64,000 nucleotides of DNA from Stanieria sp964562685 (GTDB lineage: Bacteria; Cyanobacteriota; Cyanobacteriia; Cyanobacteriales; Xenococcaceae), in contig CAZLUP010000010.1 of the NCBI GenBank assembly GCA_964562685.1, positions 1 to 64,000 of the forward strand. Direction: 5' to 3'. The notes below the pieces were generated by a model. The model had not been told where the DNA came from, searched no databases, and saw only the letters and a program-made list of their open reading frames with translations. Shown one piece after another: positions 25,197-34,797 of this stretch. Positions within the stretch are counted from its first letter, which is position 1. Every line of letters starts with the position of its first letter. Made by a program: the position numbers and the translations under genes.

Positions 25197-25586
25197 CTAG
25201 GTTAAGATTTTGCCTTGATTGCTGAAAAATAGCGGTATTGGCTTTGATTACAACTAAAGGTTTATCTTGTAGCCTATCAGGTCTGTTACCTGATGTTTCT
25301 CTTCTTTTCATGAAAATTCACGATAACGACTCTAGGATAGTACTTAAATACTAAAATGATGACCGTATTTTTTTACACAATCTTCAAGAAATCTGATAGG
25401 CTGGCAATGATGTCAAGAATCTGGGGGTATCAAAGAGTATGCAGAATTAACTTGGATTGTCATTAGGAAGATTAGGAGTAATGACTTATAATCGATCATA
25501 TAAATTAATGGAATTTTTGATTAGTTAACAACTAATAACAAAGCAATTTTTAAACTTTTTAGATACCGCTATAGTTCTCCTCTATA
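25197..25586. promoter_or_regulatory. menA-menF divergent intergenic region
   Basis: No gene. It contains a small hairpin ATCAGGT-ctgtt-ACCTGAT near 25277-25295 and must carry the promoters of both phylloquinone transcripts; I cannot place -35/-10 boxes with confidence. Confidence 0.4.
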
Positions 25587-27029
25587 ATGACACAATCTAG
25601 AATCTCCATGCCCGTTGTTTCTGAACTCGATCTAATTTTTCAAGATCATTTAAAATTAGATAACTTTTGGGATAAAGAGCAATTAGTAAGTGAACCGAAC
25701 GAACCAAAAAAAATTATTAGTTTTGTGCAAAGGATTCCTACGGTCGATCCCTTAGCTTTTTTACAAACTTTTAATCAGTCTAATTCTCTACATTTTTATT
25801 GGGAAAATCCCCGTAAACAAGAAGCAGTTGTTGCTTGTGGAGTAACCCAAAAATTATTAATTGATTCACGTGATCGCTTTAGTATTGCTCAAAATTTTAT
25901 TCAAAAATGTTTAAAGAAAACTGTTAGAAAAGGTGAGACTAGTATTGCTGGTGCTGGACCTCATTTGTTCTGTACTTTTAGCTTTTTTCCTGATGCGGAT
26001 AAAAGTTATTCTCCCTTTCCTGCTGCTACAGTTTTTTTACCTAGATTACAAATAATTAAAAAGAACAAATCTTGCATATTAATTGTTAATGTACCAGTTA
26101 ATTATACTGACAATTCTAAGTTAATTGTTGAAGAAATCAAACAGAAAATTAATTCGATTGATTGGTCAATTCAGCAAAAAATAAGTTCAGAAATTAATGA
26201 AGATTTTGCTAATAACTACAATTCAATTTCTGAAGACTCCGAATATTTTAAATCTGTAGTTACTTCTGCTTTAAATTCTATCGCAGTTGATGAATTCAGT
26301 AAAATAGTACTTGCCTATGCTACTGATGTCATTTCTCCTGTGCCTTTTCGTTTGATTAAATCTTTAGATAATCTTCGTCAACGCCATCCTGATTGTTATA
26401 TTTTTTCTACTAGTAATGGTCAAGATAACAATTTTATTGGAGCTAGTCCCGAACGTTTAGTTAGTATTCAAAATAAACAGTTAGTAACAGATGCTTTAGC
26501 TGGTTCTGCTCCTCGCGGAAAAACCACTGCCGAAGATGTCCAATTAGCTAATTTGTTACTAAAAAATAGAAAAGAAAAACGAGAACATCAAGCAGTTAGT
26601 GATTTTTTAATTGAGCGTTTGCGTCAATTGGATTTAAAACCGCAACAACTTCCTTTACAATTACTGCAACTATCTAATATTCAACATTTATGGACACCAA
26701 TTTATGCCCATTTATCTCACGATCTCAATCCTTTAGAAATTGTAGCTCAACTACATCCCACTCCTGCGGTTGCTGGTGTGTCTACAGAAATTGCGTGTGA
26801 ACAAATTCGGCGTTATGAAAAATTTGACCGCTCTTTATATGCTGCTCCTTTAGGTTGGGTTGATTATCAGGGCAATAGTGAGTTTATCGTTGGAATTCGT
26901 TCAGCTTTAATTGAAGGAAATCGCGCTCGACTTTATGCAGGTGCAGGAATTGTTTCTGGTTCTAACCCTGATAAAGAATTTGCAGAGATTCAATTGAAAT
27001 TGCAATCGTTATTAAAAGCCTTAGTTTAG
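25587..27029 (+). CDS. menF: isochorismate synthase
   Basis: A 480-residue chorismate-binding enzyme that converts chorismate to isochorismate, the first committed step of phylloquinone synthesis. The C-terminal catalytic domain shows DEFSKIVLAYATDV, FIGASPERLVS, LAGSAPRGKT, QHLWTPIYAHL, HPTPAVAGVSTE and GWVDYQGNSEFIVGIRSAL, including the conserved Mg2+-binding Glu residues of the family. The N-terminal 200 residues are more divergent, as usual. Followed by menD with an 85-base gap. Confidence 0.93.
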   Translation: MTQSRISMPVVSELDLIFQDHLKLDNFWDKEQLVSEPNEPKKIISFVQRIPTVDPLAFLQTFNQSNSLHFYWENPRKQEAVVACGVTQKLLIDSRDRFSIAQNFIQKCLKKTVRKGETSIAGAGPHLFCTFSFFPDADKSYSPFPAATVFLPRLQIIKKNKSCILIVNVPVNYTDNSKLIVEEIKQKINSIDWSIQQKISSEINEDFANNYNSISEDSEYFKSVVTSALNSIAVDEFSKIVLAYATDVISPVPFRLIKSLDNLRQRHPDCYIFSTSNGQDNNFIGASPERLVSIQNKQLVTDALAGSAPRGKTTAEDVQLANLLLKNRKEKREHQAVSDFLIERLRQLDLKPQQLPLQLLQLSNIQHLWTPIYAHLSHDLNPLEIVAQLHPTPAVAGVSTEIACEQIRRYEKFDRSLYAAPLGWVDYQGNSEFIVGIRSALIEGNRARLYAGAGIVSGSNPDKEFAEIQLKLQSLLKALV

Positions 27030-27114
27030 TAATTGAAGGGTAATTTTTTGAGATACTGAAACTACTTAATTGTGATTGTTGGTTTAACAATCAGCCCTCA
27101 ATTTGCTAATACCA

Positions 27115-28863
27115 ATGATTGATTTTCGCAATTTAAATAGCCTATGGGCATCAATTATCGTTGAAACTTTTAATTGTGTGGGATTAACCACCGCAGTAGT
27201 ATGTCCGGGTTCTCGTTCAACTCCTTTAACCTTAGCTTTTGCCCAACATCAAGAGATAGATACGATTCCGATTTTGGACGAACGCTCTGCAGCTTTTTTT
27301 GCCTTGGGTAAAGCTAAACAACTACACTTGCCTGTGGTTTTAGTTTGTACCTCGGGAACGGCAGGAGCAAATTTTTATCCTGCTGCGATCGAAGCAAAGG
27401 AAAGTCGTGTACCTTTAATCATCTTAACAGCTGATCGCCCTCCTGAATTACGTCATTGTCATGCAGGACAAACTATCGATCAAATTAAATTGTATGGTAA
27501 TTATCCTAACTGGCAAACGGAACTCGCTTTACCAGAAGCAGAGTTAACCATGCTGCGTTATCTGCGACAAAATATTATTCATGCTTGGGAATGTGCTTTA
27601 TTTCCCTATTCAGGAGTAGTTCATCTTAATATACCGTTTCGCGAACCTTTAGCTCCAATTATTGAACCAGAAATTGTTGCTTTAGAATCAAGTTTTTGTA
27701 TTACAGAATTTTTTACTAATTTAGTTAATTATCAGCAAGTTTTTTATTACAATTCTTCTGTTTGCCTTCCTCTTCAACAATGGCAAAATTATCAAAAAGG
27801 AATTATTATTGCTGGTTTAGCTCAACCTACAGATCCAGAAAAATATTGTCAAGCGATCGCAAATTTATCGGAAATACTCCAGTTTCCTGTTTTGGCTGAA
27901 GCTTTATCTCCGTTAAGAAATTATGCTGACATTAATCCTGCTTTAATTACTAGCTACGATCTAATTTTACGTAATGAGCAATTAGCAGCACAATTAGAAC
28001 CTGAAATAGTAATTCAATTAGGCGAACTTCCTATTAGTAAACAGTTACGTCATTGGTTGGAAAATATTTCTTCTCAACGTTGGATCATTGCCGATGGAGA
28101 AGATAATTTTGATCCACTCCACGGCAAAACTATTCATTTACGAGTTGGCATTGAAGCATTAACTAATAGTATTACTAGCAATGATAATATTAAAGTAAGT
28201 TCAGTTTATCTGGAAAAGTGGTGCAGTTTAGAACAGCAGGCTAGAGAAATTTTTCAACAGAGATTTGAATCAATCCAAGACTTTTATGAAGGAAAAATTG
28301 CCTGGTTAATTTCTCAATCTTTGCCACCTCAAACACCAATCTTTATTGCTAATAGTATGTCAGTGCGGAATGCAGAATTTTTTTGGCAAGCTAATAATAA
28401 TTATATTAGACCTTATTTTAATCGAGGGGCAAATGGAATTGATGGTACATTGTCTACGGCTTTAGGAATTGCTCATTGTCATCAAAGTACCGTATTAATT
28501 ACAGGAGATTTAGCTTTATTACACGATACTAATGGGTTTTTAATTAGCAATAAATTTCAAGGACATCTCACAATTATTTTAGTGAATAATAATGGCGGTG
28601 GTATTTTTGAAATGTTACCTATTGCTCAATTTGAACCACCCTTTGAAGAATATTTTGCTACTCCTCAAACAGTTGATTTTGCTCAACTTTGCCAGACTTA
28701 CGGAGTAGAATATAAATTAATTAATACCTGGCAACAACTACAAAATTTATTAAATCCTCTACCCCAACAAGGTATTCGAGTTTTAGAAATTTATAGCGAT
28801 CGCAAAGCAGATGCTTGGTGGTTACAAACTAATTTAAATCAATTAGCACAAAAATTTCAATAA
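27115..28863 (+). CDS. menD: SEPHCHC synthase
   Basis: About 582 residues of a thiamine-diphosphate enzyme that joins 2-oxoglutarate to isochorismate (2-succinyl-5-enolpyruvyl-6-hydroxy-3-cyclohexene-1-carboxylate synthase). N-terminal motifs are VVCPGSRSTPLTLAFA, LDERSAAFFALGKAK, CTSGTAGANFYPA and LTADRPPELRHCHAGQTIDQ; the C-terminal ThDP/Mg motif is ITGDLALLHDTNGF with NNNGGGIFEMLP. I prefer ATG 27115 (MIDFRNLNSLWAS) over the TTG at 27103 because it matches the usual N-terminus. Same strand as menF, likely one operon. Confidence 0.95.
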   Translation: MIDFRNLNSLWASIIVETFNCVGLTTAVVCPGSRSTPLTLAFAQHQEIDTIPILDERSAAFFALGKAKQLHLPVVLVCTSGTAGANFYPAAIEAKESRVPLIILTADRPPELRHCHAGQTIDQIKLYGNYPNWQTELALPEAELTMLRYLRQNIIHAWECALFPYSGVVHLNIPFREPLAPIIEPEIVALESSFCITEFFTNLVNYQQVFYYNSSVCLPLQQWQNYQKGIIIAGLAQPTDPEKYCQAIANLSEILQFPVLAEALSPLRNYADINPALITSYDLILRNEQLAAQLEPEIVIQLGELPISKQLRHWLENISSQRWIIADGEDNFDPLHGKTIHLRVGIEALTNSITSNDNIKVSSVYLEKWCSLEQQAREIFQQRFESIQDFYEGKIAWLISQSLPPQTPIFIANSMSVRNAEFFWQANNNYIRPYFNRGANGIDGTLSTALGIAHCHQSTVLITGDLALLHDTNGFLISNKFQGHLTIILVNNNGGGIFEMLPIAQFEPPFEEYFATPQTVDFAQLCQTYGVEYKLINTWQQLQNLLNPLPQQGIRVLEIYSDRKADAWWLQTNLNQLAQKFQ

Positions 28864-28873
28864 CAATTTAAAT

Positions 28874-29293
28874 ATGAAATATCATGTTATTTATGATGGT
28901 AATTGCCATCTATGTGTGACTTTTACCCAATTATTAGAACAATTTGACCGAGGTAATATTTTTGATTATATTCCCATGCAAAATAAAGCTACTTTAAAAC
29001 AATTTCAGATTACAACTGAGGATTGTCAAATGGGAATGATTTTAATTGATGCCGAACAACCAGAAAAAAGATGGCAAGGTAGTAATGCTGCGGAAGAAAT
29101 TGTCCAAATTCTACCAATGGGTGAAGTTTTTATTAATATTTATCGTAGTCTTCCAGGAATAAAATTTTTAGGCGACCGCGCTTACGAACAAATCAGATAC
29201 AATCGTTATGATTGGTTTGGTAAAAGGAACTATACTTATCATTCAGCTTATCCTTTTGGTTGTCATAGTGAAGATAATTGTGAAATCAATTAA
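28874..29293 (+). CDS. DCC-family thiol-disulfide oxidoreductase-like protein (DUF393)
   Basis: A 139-residue protein beginning YHVIYDGNCHLCVTFTQLLE, with the defining DGxCxxC redox-like motif (Cys11 and Cys14), and a later YNRYDWFGKR segment typical of DUF393. The fold is thioredoxin-like, but the substrate is unknown. It starts 10 bases after menD on the same strand and so probably belongs to the phylloquinone operon, hinting at a link to quinone or photosystem I biogenesis (inference from position). Confidence 0.85.
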   Translation: MKYHVIYDGNCHLCVTFTQLLEQFDRGNIFDYIPMQNKATLKQFQITTEDCQMGMILIDAEQPEKRWQGSNAAEEIVQILPMGEVFINIYRSLPGIKFLGDRAYEQIRYNRYDWFGKRNYTYHSAYPFGCHSEDNCEIN

Positions 29294-29334
29294 AGATAAT
29301 AAAGTGATTCTGCTTTGAATTAATAGTTTAGTTT

Positions 29335-30348
29335 CTAATTTTTAAACACTGCAATAAATTCATTAATTTGCTTTTTTAATTCTTGTTCTCTTTGTAAAAA
29401 TTCTTGTTCCCGCTTATCAAATTCATTAGCCATGTGAATAGCAGCAGCAGCTTGATTAGCAAGACAAGACAAAAACTCGACATCTTCATCGTCATAAATA
29501 GAAGGCATGAATAAATTATCTATGTATAACACTCCAATGATGCGATCTTTAATTTTTAGAGGCGCACAGATAGACGCATGAATTGAAGAACTAACAATAG
29601 ATTTAGAACTTTTAAAGCGTTCATCTGTCATTGCATTAGCTGTGACAATGATATCTCCAGTTTCGCGAGCTAAGTTAGTGATTTTTGAACTATAAAATTC
29701 TCGACTATTTTTTACTTGGTATGCTAGTTTTACTGCTTTAAATTCTAACTGATTGGTTTGTTCGTTTACTAATAAAATTACAGCCCGATCTACATCCATT
29801 ACTTTAAATAAAAAATCCAAAACCTTATTTAAAATTTGTTCTAGTTTTTCTGGAGAGCAAAGTTGTTTACTTATTTCTAGTAAGATTTTGAGTTTTTCTA
29901 CAATTCTTTGTTCTCTGTTTTTACTAGCAATATTAATTAAAGAATGATGAGTTGATTGAGTTGTATTTAAAGTTCCAAATAATTGAGCATTTTGTTGAGA
30001 ATTAATTTGTTTGACAATTATATGTTGTTGCTGATCAGCAACAAGATTAGGTTTAAGCTTATAAATAGAATCGTAAGTTAAAGTTACATTACCAAAACTA
30101 ATTAAATCACCTTCTTTTAGTAAAAATTGACTAACTTCTACCTCATTAACAAAAGTGTGATTTTTGCTATTTAAATCTTTGATAATAGTTTGATTAGGTT
30201 GAACTTCGATAGTGGCGTGGTTGCGAGAAACACTACTATCAGAAAAAACAATATCATTATCGAGCAATCGCCCAATTTTGTTAATACCAAAATTTAATTT
30301 ATAAACTTTTTCCCTGGTATTTTGGTCACGGAAAATTAAATAAGGCAC
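29335..30348 (-). CDS. FHA-GAF signalling protein
   Basis: A 337-residue soluble protein. Residues 1-85 form a forkhead-associated phosphothreonine-binding domain (KIGRLLDNDIVFSDSSVSRN-type core: GR, S-x-x-H as SRNHATIE, then NSKNHTFVNEVEV). A low-complexity linker leads to a GAF domain at about 160-310 (ILLVNEQTNQLEFKAVKLAY, CAPLKIKDRIIGVLYIDNL), and the protein ends in a coiled coil. The GAF domain lacks bilin-binding cysteines. It probably senses a small molecule or couples to a Ser/Thr kinase. GTG start; the GAF gene 185 bases upstream on the same strand may be a partner. Confidence 0.87.
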   Translation of the reverse strand: MPYLIFRDQNTREKVYKLNFGINKIGRLLDNDIVFSDSSVSRNHATIEVQPNQTIIKDLNSKNHTFVNEVEVSQFLLKEGDLISFGNVTLTYDSIYKLKPNLVADQQQHIIVKQINSQQNAQLFGTLNTTQSTHHSLINIASKNREQRIVEKLKILLEISKQLCSPEKLEQILNKVLDFLFKVMDVDRAVILLVNEQTNQLEFKAVKLAYQVKNSREFYSSKITNLARETGDIIVTANAMTDERFKSSKSIVSSSIHASICAPLKIKDRIIGVLYIDNLFMPSIYDDEDVEFLSCLANQAAAAIHMANEFDKREQEFLQREQELKKQINEFIAVFKN

Positions 30349-30533
30349 GTTTAGTTCTGAATATTGTTATTAACAATTTTGTTGATTAAAAAGCTTTTTA
30401 ATTGTAATAGTAAAAGCTTCAAATAATTTTTGCGTAAAATTTTATCAAAAATACCGTTTTTAAAGATTGACAATCTGAAAGAGAAAAAGTAATAACTAGT
30501 AGGGTAAAATTAACATCTGACTTCTGAGCAAAG

Positions 30534-31028
30534 CTACTTATTAATTAAAACACCTGATCGCTCTAAAATAGCTGCACTGGTTTGCATCATTTGAATCTCA
30601 TAAGCAGACCAATTTCGGGGATTTTGACAATGATGAGCAATTAAAAGTCCCCACAATTGTTGTTGAGCAAGTACTGGTACTACCAAATTAGCTCGAACTT
30701 GTAATTTTCTTAAAAAATCTCGGTGACAATCAGCAATATCTTCGGTTTCAATATCTGCGATCGCTCTAACTCTGCCAGCTTGATACATAGCAGCATAATC
30801 ACCATTGAAGCATTCATCAGGGCCAGTTGAACCTAAGATTGATAATTGAGGAGAACTAATAACTTCAAAGGTAACTTGTCCTTGCCATTGACGATAAAAA
30901 TAATAAACTAAAACACGGTCTACATCTAAAGAAATTTTTAATTTATTAGTTATTTGTTGTACTAGAGAATCTTTAGCAAGATTATGGGACAAACGTTTTA
31001 AAATTTGCTGTAAACCAAAATCGGACAT
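30534..31028 (-). CDS. stand-alone GAF domain with DXCF cyanobacteriochrome cysteines
   Basis: A 164-residue protein that is just one GAF domain. It has the bilin-lyase-type features of DXCF cyanobacteriochromes: an Asp-x-Cys-Phe motif (DECF, residues 71-74, Cys73), the segment YQAGRVRAIADI, the canonical chromophore-binding Cys-His pair (ADCHRDFL, Cys101-His102), and VRANLVVPVL and LWGLLIAHHCQ. The 28-residue spacing between the two cysteines equals that in TePixJ-type blue/green sensors. No output domain is attached, whereas most such domains sit in large kinases or chemoreceptors. Bilin binding is inferred from these residues. Confidence 0.8.
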   Translation of the reverse strand: MSDFGLQQILKRLSHNLAKDSLVQQITNKLKISLDVDRVLVYYFYRQWQGQVTFEVISSPQLSILGSTGPDECFNGDYAAMYQAGRVRAIADIETEDIADCHRDFLRKLQVRANLVVPVLAQQQLWGLLIAHHCQNPRNWSAYEIQMMQTSAAILERSGVLINK

Positions 31029-31145
31029 AACTTTTAGCTTATTTATGCTTTTTTTATAGATTAAATTTTAAATGGACTAAAGTAATAATTTCTCTTTACT
31101 TAATAATTAAATGATTTTTTCAAATGCGATCACTTATAAAGTAGA

Positions 31146-31658
31146 TTAATTTTTTTCAAGTAAAACAATACCAATTTTTTGATTGATTGCTTGCCAATAT
31201 TTTTGATTAAACCAACGCATCAGCAATTCTAATAAAGGTGCAAAAAAAACTCCTCGTTTCAATCGACGAGATTCTCGCCACATCGAACAAAATTGAGCTA
31301 TTTGCCAACCACGTTCAGAGAAAAAATCAAGTCCATTTTCTGGTGCAAATTGTAGTGTGTTTGAAAAATANNNNNNNNNNNNNNNNNNNNNNNNNNNNNN
31401 NNNNNNNNNNNNNNNNNNNNNNNNNNNNNNNNNNNNNNNNNNNNNNNNNNNNNNNNNNNNNNNNNNNNNNAAAGTATAAGTGCGGACTGCAATCAGATTG
31501 ACTGCTTGCTCTTGATTGCCAAACACTTCAGCCAAAAGTCTACCCTGTCCTCCTGCTAAAATACTGGCAAAAGGGTCTTGAAATAAAGCATCGGAACGCG
31601 CAGATTCAATCGCCCGATACATTGCTACTAAATAAGCAGTCTCGGATAAACTATTCAT
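31146..31658 (-). CDS. LCM-family SAM-dependent methyltransferase (interrupted by gap)
   Basis: The N-terminal 62 residues (LSETAYLVAMYRAIESARSD, LFQDPFASILAGGQG, IAVRT) match the leucine carboxyl methyltransferase-like / TIGR00027 family. The C-terminal part after the gap (LDFFSERGWQIAQFCSMWRE) fits the same family's end. The SAM-binding core falls in the N run at 31371-31470, whose real length is unknown. Family members are about 270-300 residues, so about 100-130 residues must be hidden. The substrate is unknown. Confidence 0.75.
   Translation of the reverse strand: MNSLSETAYLVAMYRAIESARSDALFQDPFASILAGGQGRLLAEVFGNQEQAVNLIAVRTYTXXXXXXXXXXXXXXXXXXXXXXXXXXXXXXXXXXYFSNTLQFAPENGLDFFSERGWQIAQFCSMWRESRRLKRGVFFAPLLELLMRWFNQKYWQAINQKIGIVLLEKN
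31371..31470. other. scaffold gap (100 N) inside the methyltransferase gene
   Basis: Exactly 100 N; the two flanks read in one frame only by chance of gap length, so the reading frame across it is not evidence of an intact gene. Confidence 0.95.
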
Positions 31659-31746
31659 ATATCCATAGTAGTTTTTTTAACTATTCTTTGCTTTTCGGTG
31701 AGACGACATTATGATTTTAGTAGAGATGTAAAATTTTACCTTGCTA

Positions 31747-33780
31747 CTAATTTGCTACTAAATAGGTGTAACTATTAAGGCTACTTTCATAGTTTTGCAA
31801 TAATCTTTGCGCTTCTTCTAAAGTAATTTTACGTTCTTGCAAAGCTATTTCTGTACGACGACGCATGGTTTCGACTAAATCTTCTGGATTGTATTGTACA
31901 TAACCCAAAACTTCTTTAATCGTATCGCCTTTAACCACATATTCGATCTGATAGCCTTTAGGAGTCATCTGAATATGAACCACATTGGTATCGCCAAATA
32001 AGTTGTGTAAATTTCCCATAATTTCTTGATAAGCACCAACTAAAAACATCCCTAGGTAATAAGGTGCTGGCGACTTTTGTGTACTTAAATCGCCGTTATT
32101 TTGACTTTCTACAAACTGAAGAGGATGTAACTCTAAAATGTCTTTCACATCTCGTAAATCAATAAATTGATCGATTTTGCCATCGCTATCACAAGTAAGA
32201 TCCGCCAGAATTCCTCTAGCTGTTGGTTTCTCTTCAAGACGATGAATAGGCATAATTGGAAATAATTGATCAATCGCCCAAGAATCAGGAACTGACTGAA
32301 AGATCGAAAGATTTATATAATAAATTGATGCCATCATCTTCTCTAAATCTTCCAAGTCGTCGGGAACATATCCCTGTTGCGGAATAATTTCAACAATTTT
32401 GCGACAACAAGCCCAATAGATTTCCTCCGCTCTAGCTCTTTGTGCTAGGGTAAAATAACCCAAATTGAATAAACTAATCGCCTCTTCTTTAAACTGAATC
32501 GCGTCATGATAGGTTTCCTGATAGTTTTGGGCATCAATAGATTGATAGGTTTCCCAAAGATTGCATAAAACTAAGTGTTCCTCCTCTTGTACTGGTGATG
32601 GTGGTATAATCGGGACATCGCTAGTTCCTAACACATCAAAAACCAAAACCGATTGATGAGAAGCGATCGCTCTACCACTTTCACTGACAATAGTTGGTAC
32701 AGTAACATTGCCTTGAGCGCAAGCGTCTTTGATTTGTGCCACAATATCATTGGCATAATTCTGCATATTGTAATTTTTGGAAGCATGGAAGTTGGTTTTT
32801 GAACCATCGTAATCAACTGCTAAACCACCTCCAACGTCCAGATAATGCATATTTGCGCCCATTTTCACCAGTTGAACGTAGATTTGACTGGCTTCGCGGA
32901 TCGCATCTTTCACCACGCTGATTGAAGAAATTTGAGAACCAACATGAAAATGCAATAGTTGTAAGGAATCAAGCATTTCTGCTGCTTGCAGTTGTTCAAC
33001 TACTTCAACAATTTGTGGAATAGTTAAACCAAATTTAGCTCTCTCTCCAGTCGAATTTCCCCATCTTCCTGAACCTTTCGTTAATAATTTCGCTCTTACT
33101 CCTAAAATCGGCTTAATTTCTAACTGACGACTAACTGCGATCGCTAGATACAATTCTTCAATTTGTTCAATTACAATAATCGGTTTTTGACCCAGCTTTC
33201 TGGCAAGTAAGGCGGTTTCAATGTATTCTCGGTCTTTATAACCATTACAAATTAACAAAGGCTCAAAATTATCCTTCTGTTGATTGTAACCAGCCTCCAA
33301 AGCTGCTAAAGCAATCATTAATTCTGGTTTTGAACCAGCTTCTAACCCAAACTGGTAGGGTTTGCCAAACCGAACAATTGCCTCAACTAAATGACGATGT
33401 TGATTACATTTAATTGGAAAAACCCCTTGATATTTCCCTGGATAATTATATCTCGCGATCGCTCTATTCATTGAAGCGTGTAATCTTTCCAAGCGATCGC
33501 CCAAAATATCCGAAAAACGAATCAATAGAGGCAACCCTAAATTTCTTTTTTTAAGAGATTCAACTAATTCATAGAGATCTAAAGAAAATCCACGAGAATC
33601 GCCTTGAGGAGATACCGTTACATGACCAGCAGCATTTATGGAAAAATAAGGCTCACCCCAACCTTGAATACCATAAAGATTTTCACTATCTTCAATCGTC
33701 CAAGAGGTTGAAGTAGCGTGGTTGTATGAAGAATTAGCTTGTTGCTGATTTTGTACCAATTCAAGTTTACTTTTGACCAT
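31747..33780 (-). CDS. speA: biosynthetic arginine decarboxylase
   Basis: A 677-residue PLP-dependent fold III decarboxylase that converts arginine to agmatine, the first step of polyamine synthesis. The PLP-binding Lys is in GVFPIKCNQHRHLVEAI (about residue 120); the glycine-rich phosphate site appears as LHFHVGSQI and LDVGGGLAVDYDGS; and the C-terminal active-site Cys region is LTCDSDGKIDQFI with YYLGMFLVGAYQEIMGNLHN. Length is normal for SpeA. Monocistronic and divergent from the DUF4330 gene across 344 non-coding bases (33781-34124), in which I see no further feature. Confidence 0.96.
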   Translation of the reverse strand: MVKSKLELVQNQQQANSSYNHATSTSWTIEDSENLYGIQGWGEPYFSINAAGHVTVSPQGDSRGFSLDLYELVESLKKRNLGLPLLIRFSDILGDRLERLHASMNRAIARYNYPGKYQGVFPIKCNQHRHLVEAIVRFGKPYQFGLEAGSKPELMIALAALEAGYNQQKDNFEPLLICNGYKDREYIETALLARKLGQKPIIVIEQIEELYLAIAVSRQLEIKPILGVRAKLLTKGSGRWGNSTGERAKFGLTIPQIVEVVEQLQAAEMLDSLQLLHFHVGSQISSISVVKDAIREASQIYVQLVKMGANMHYLDVGGGLAVDYDGSKTNFHASKNYNMQNYANDIVAQIKDACAQGNVTVPTIVSESGRAIASHQSVLVFDVLGTSDVPIIPPSPVQEEEHLVLCNLWETYQSIDAQNYQETYHDAIQFKEEAISLFNLGYFTLAQRARAEEIYWACCRKIVEIIPQQGYVPDDLEDLEKMMASIYYINLSIFQSVPDSWAIDQLFPIMPIHRLEEKPTARGILADLTCDSDGKIDQFIDLRDVKDILELHPLQFVESQNNGDLSTQKSPAPYYLGMFLVGAYQEIMGNLHNLFGDTNVVHIQMTPKGYQIEYVVKGDTIKEVLGYVQYNPEDLVETMRRRTEIALQERKITLEEAQRLLQNYESSLNSYTYLVAN

Positions 33781-34124
33781 TGCAGCTTGCCGATCTGTGT
33801 AAAAGAAATAGAGCAGTATATTATAGCGTTTCTTGCCTAACTGAAAGTTAAGATAATACTTTCCTAAAAATCAAAAATTGTTCAAGCAAACTAATCTTTC
33901 CAACCAAATCAAATCTTGTGTATCGCATTGCTACCCGAAAAACAACCGTAACCTTTGAACCATCTATGGTACATCAATCTAAAAACGTCATCTTACCGTT
34001 CGAGCATAAGCTTCAATGCAAAAAGTAAATTGCAATTCTTGTAAACTGAGAAGAAACTAACTCTTGACTTTTAGCCGAATATCGGTGTAAGACGAATTGA
34101 TGTAAATTTTCTCGACCAGGAACT

Positions 34125-34661
34125 ATGAAGATTATTGATTCTAAAGGAAGACTCTTTGGTAAAGTCAGCATTCTCGATCTTGGTGCTGCTTTTGTCATAT
34201 TTTTAGTGATTGTCGGGATTTTCTTTTTTCCTGGTACTCCCCTCACCGAAGGAATTGTCGCTCAAACCAAAGCTAAACCAATTGAAGTAGATGTTTTGGT
34301 GAGAGGATTGAGTGTAGGAGATTTTCAAGGCTTATTACAAGAATTTCAAACCGAAAAAACAGCTAATATCGTTATTCGTAATCAACCTGCTGGTAAAGTA
34401 AACATTAAATCTAGTAAACCTTTGCCTCGAACTACTGCTGTACCTCAACCAGACGGTAGTGTGAAAGCTCTACCCGATCCTCGTCCCGAAATTACCATGA
34501 TTCAAGACTTAATTCTTACTCTGGAAGGAAAAGCGCAAATTACTGATAATGGAGTGGTGTTGGATAACACTAAAAAAGTTAAAGTGGGTATTCCGATTCA
34601 GTTAGAAGGTAAAAATTACGATTTTAATGCTAGTGTAATTGCTGTTCGCGTTCAAGAATAA
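34125..34661 (+). CDS. DUF4330 membrane-anchored protein
   Basis: A 178-residue cyanobacterial protein: a cytoplasmic N-terminus beginning MKIIDSKGRLFGKVSILDLG, one membrane span (residues about 20-40, AAFVIFLVIVGIFFFPG), and an extracytoplasmic beta-rich domain (IEVDVLVRGLSVGDF, ILTLEGKAQITDNGVVL). This matches DUF4330. The function is unknown. Ribosome site is weak. A strong hairpin follows the stop. Confidence 0.85.
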   Translation: MKIIDSKGRLFGKVSILDLGAAFVIFLVIVGIFFFPGTPLTEGIVAQTKAKPIEVDVLVRGLSVGDFQGLLQEFQTEKTANIVIRNQPAGKVNIKSSKPLPRTTAVPQPDGSVKALPDPRPEITMIQDLILTLEGKAQITDNGVVLDNTKKVKVGIPIQLEGKNYDFNASVIAVRVQE

Positions 34662-34668
34662 TGAGCTA

Positions 34669-34711
34669 GGTGTGTTTCTATTCTTTAATTGTGATTAAAA
34701 AGAAACGCACC
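34669..34711 (+). terminator. long hairpin after the DUF4330 gene
   Basis: GGTGTGTTTCT ... AGAAACGCACC pair over 11 bases (one G-U), with an inner CTTTAAT/ATTAAAA stem. It starts 8 bases beyond the stop and ends before a T-containing stretch. Confidence 0.6.
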
Positions 34712-34797
34712 AAATATGTTTTAGGGAATTTACAGTTAAATTAAGGTATTTTTTGGCTAAAAAAGTTCAATTAAAATCTCTAGCTTTTTTCTATTCT

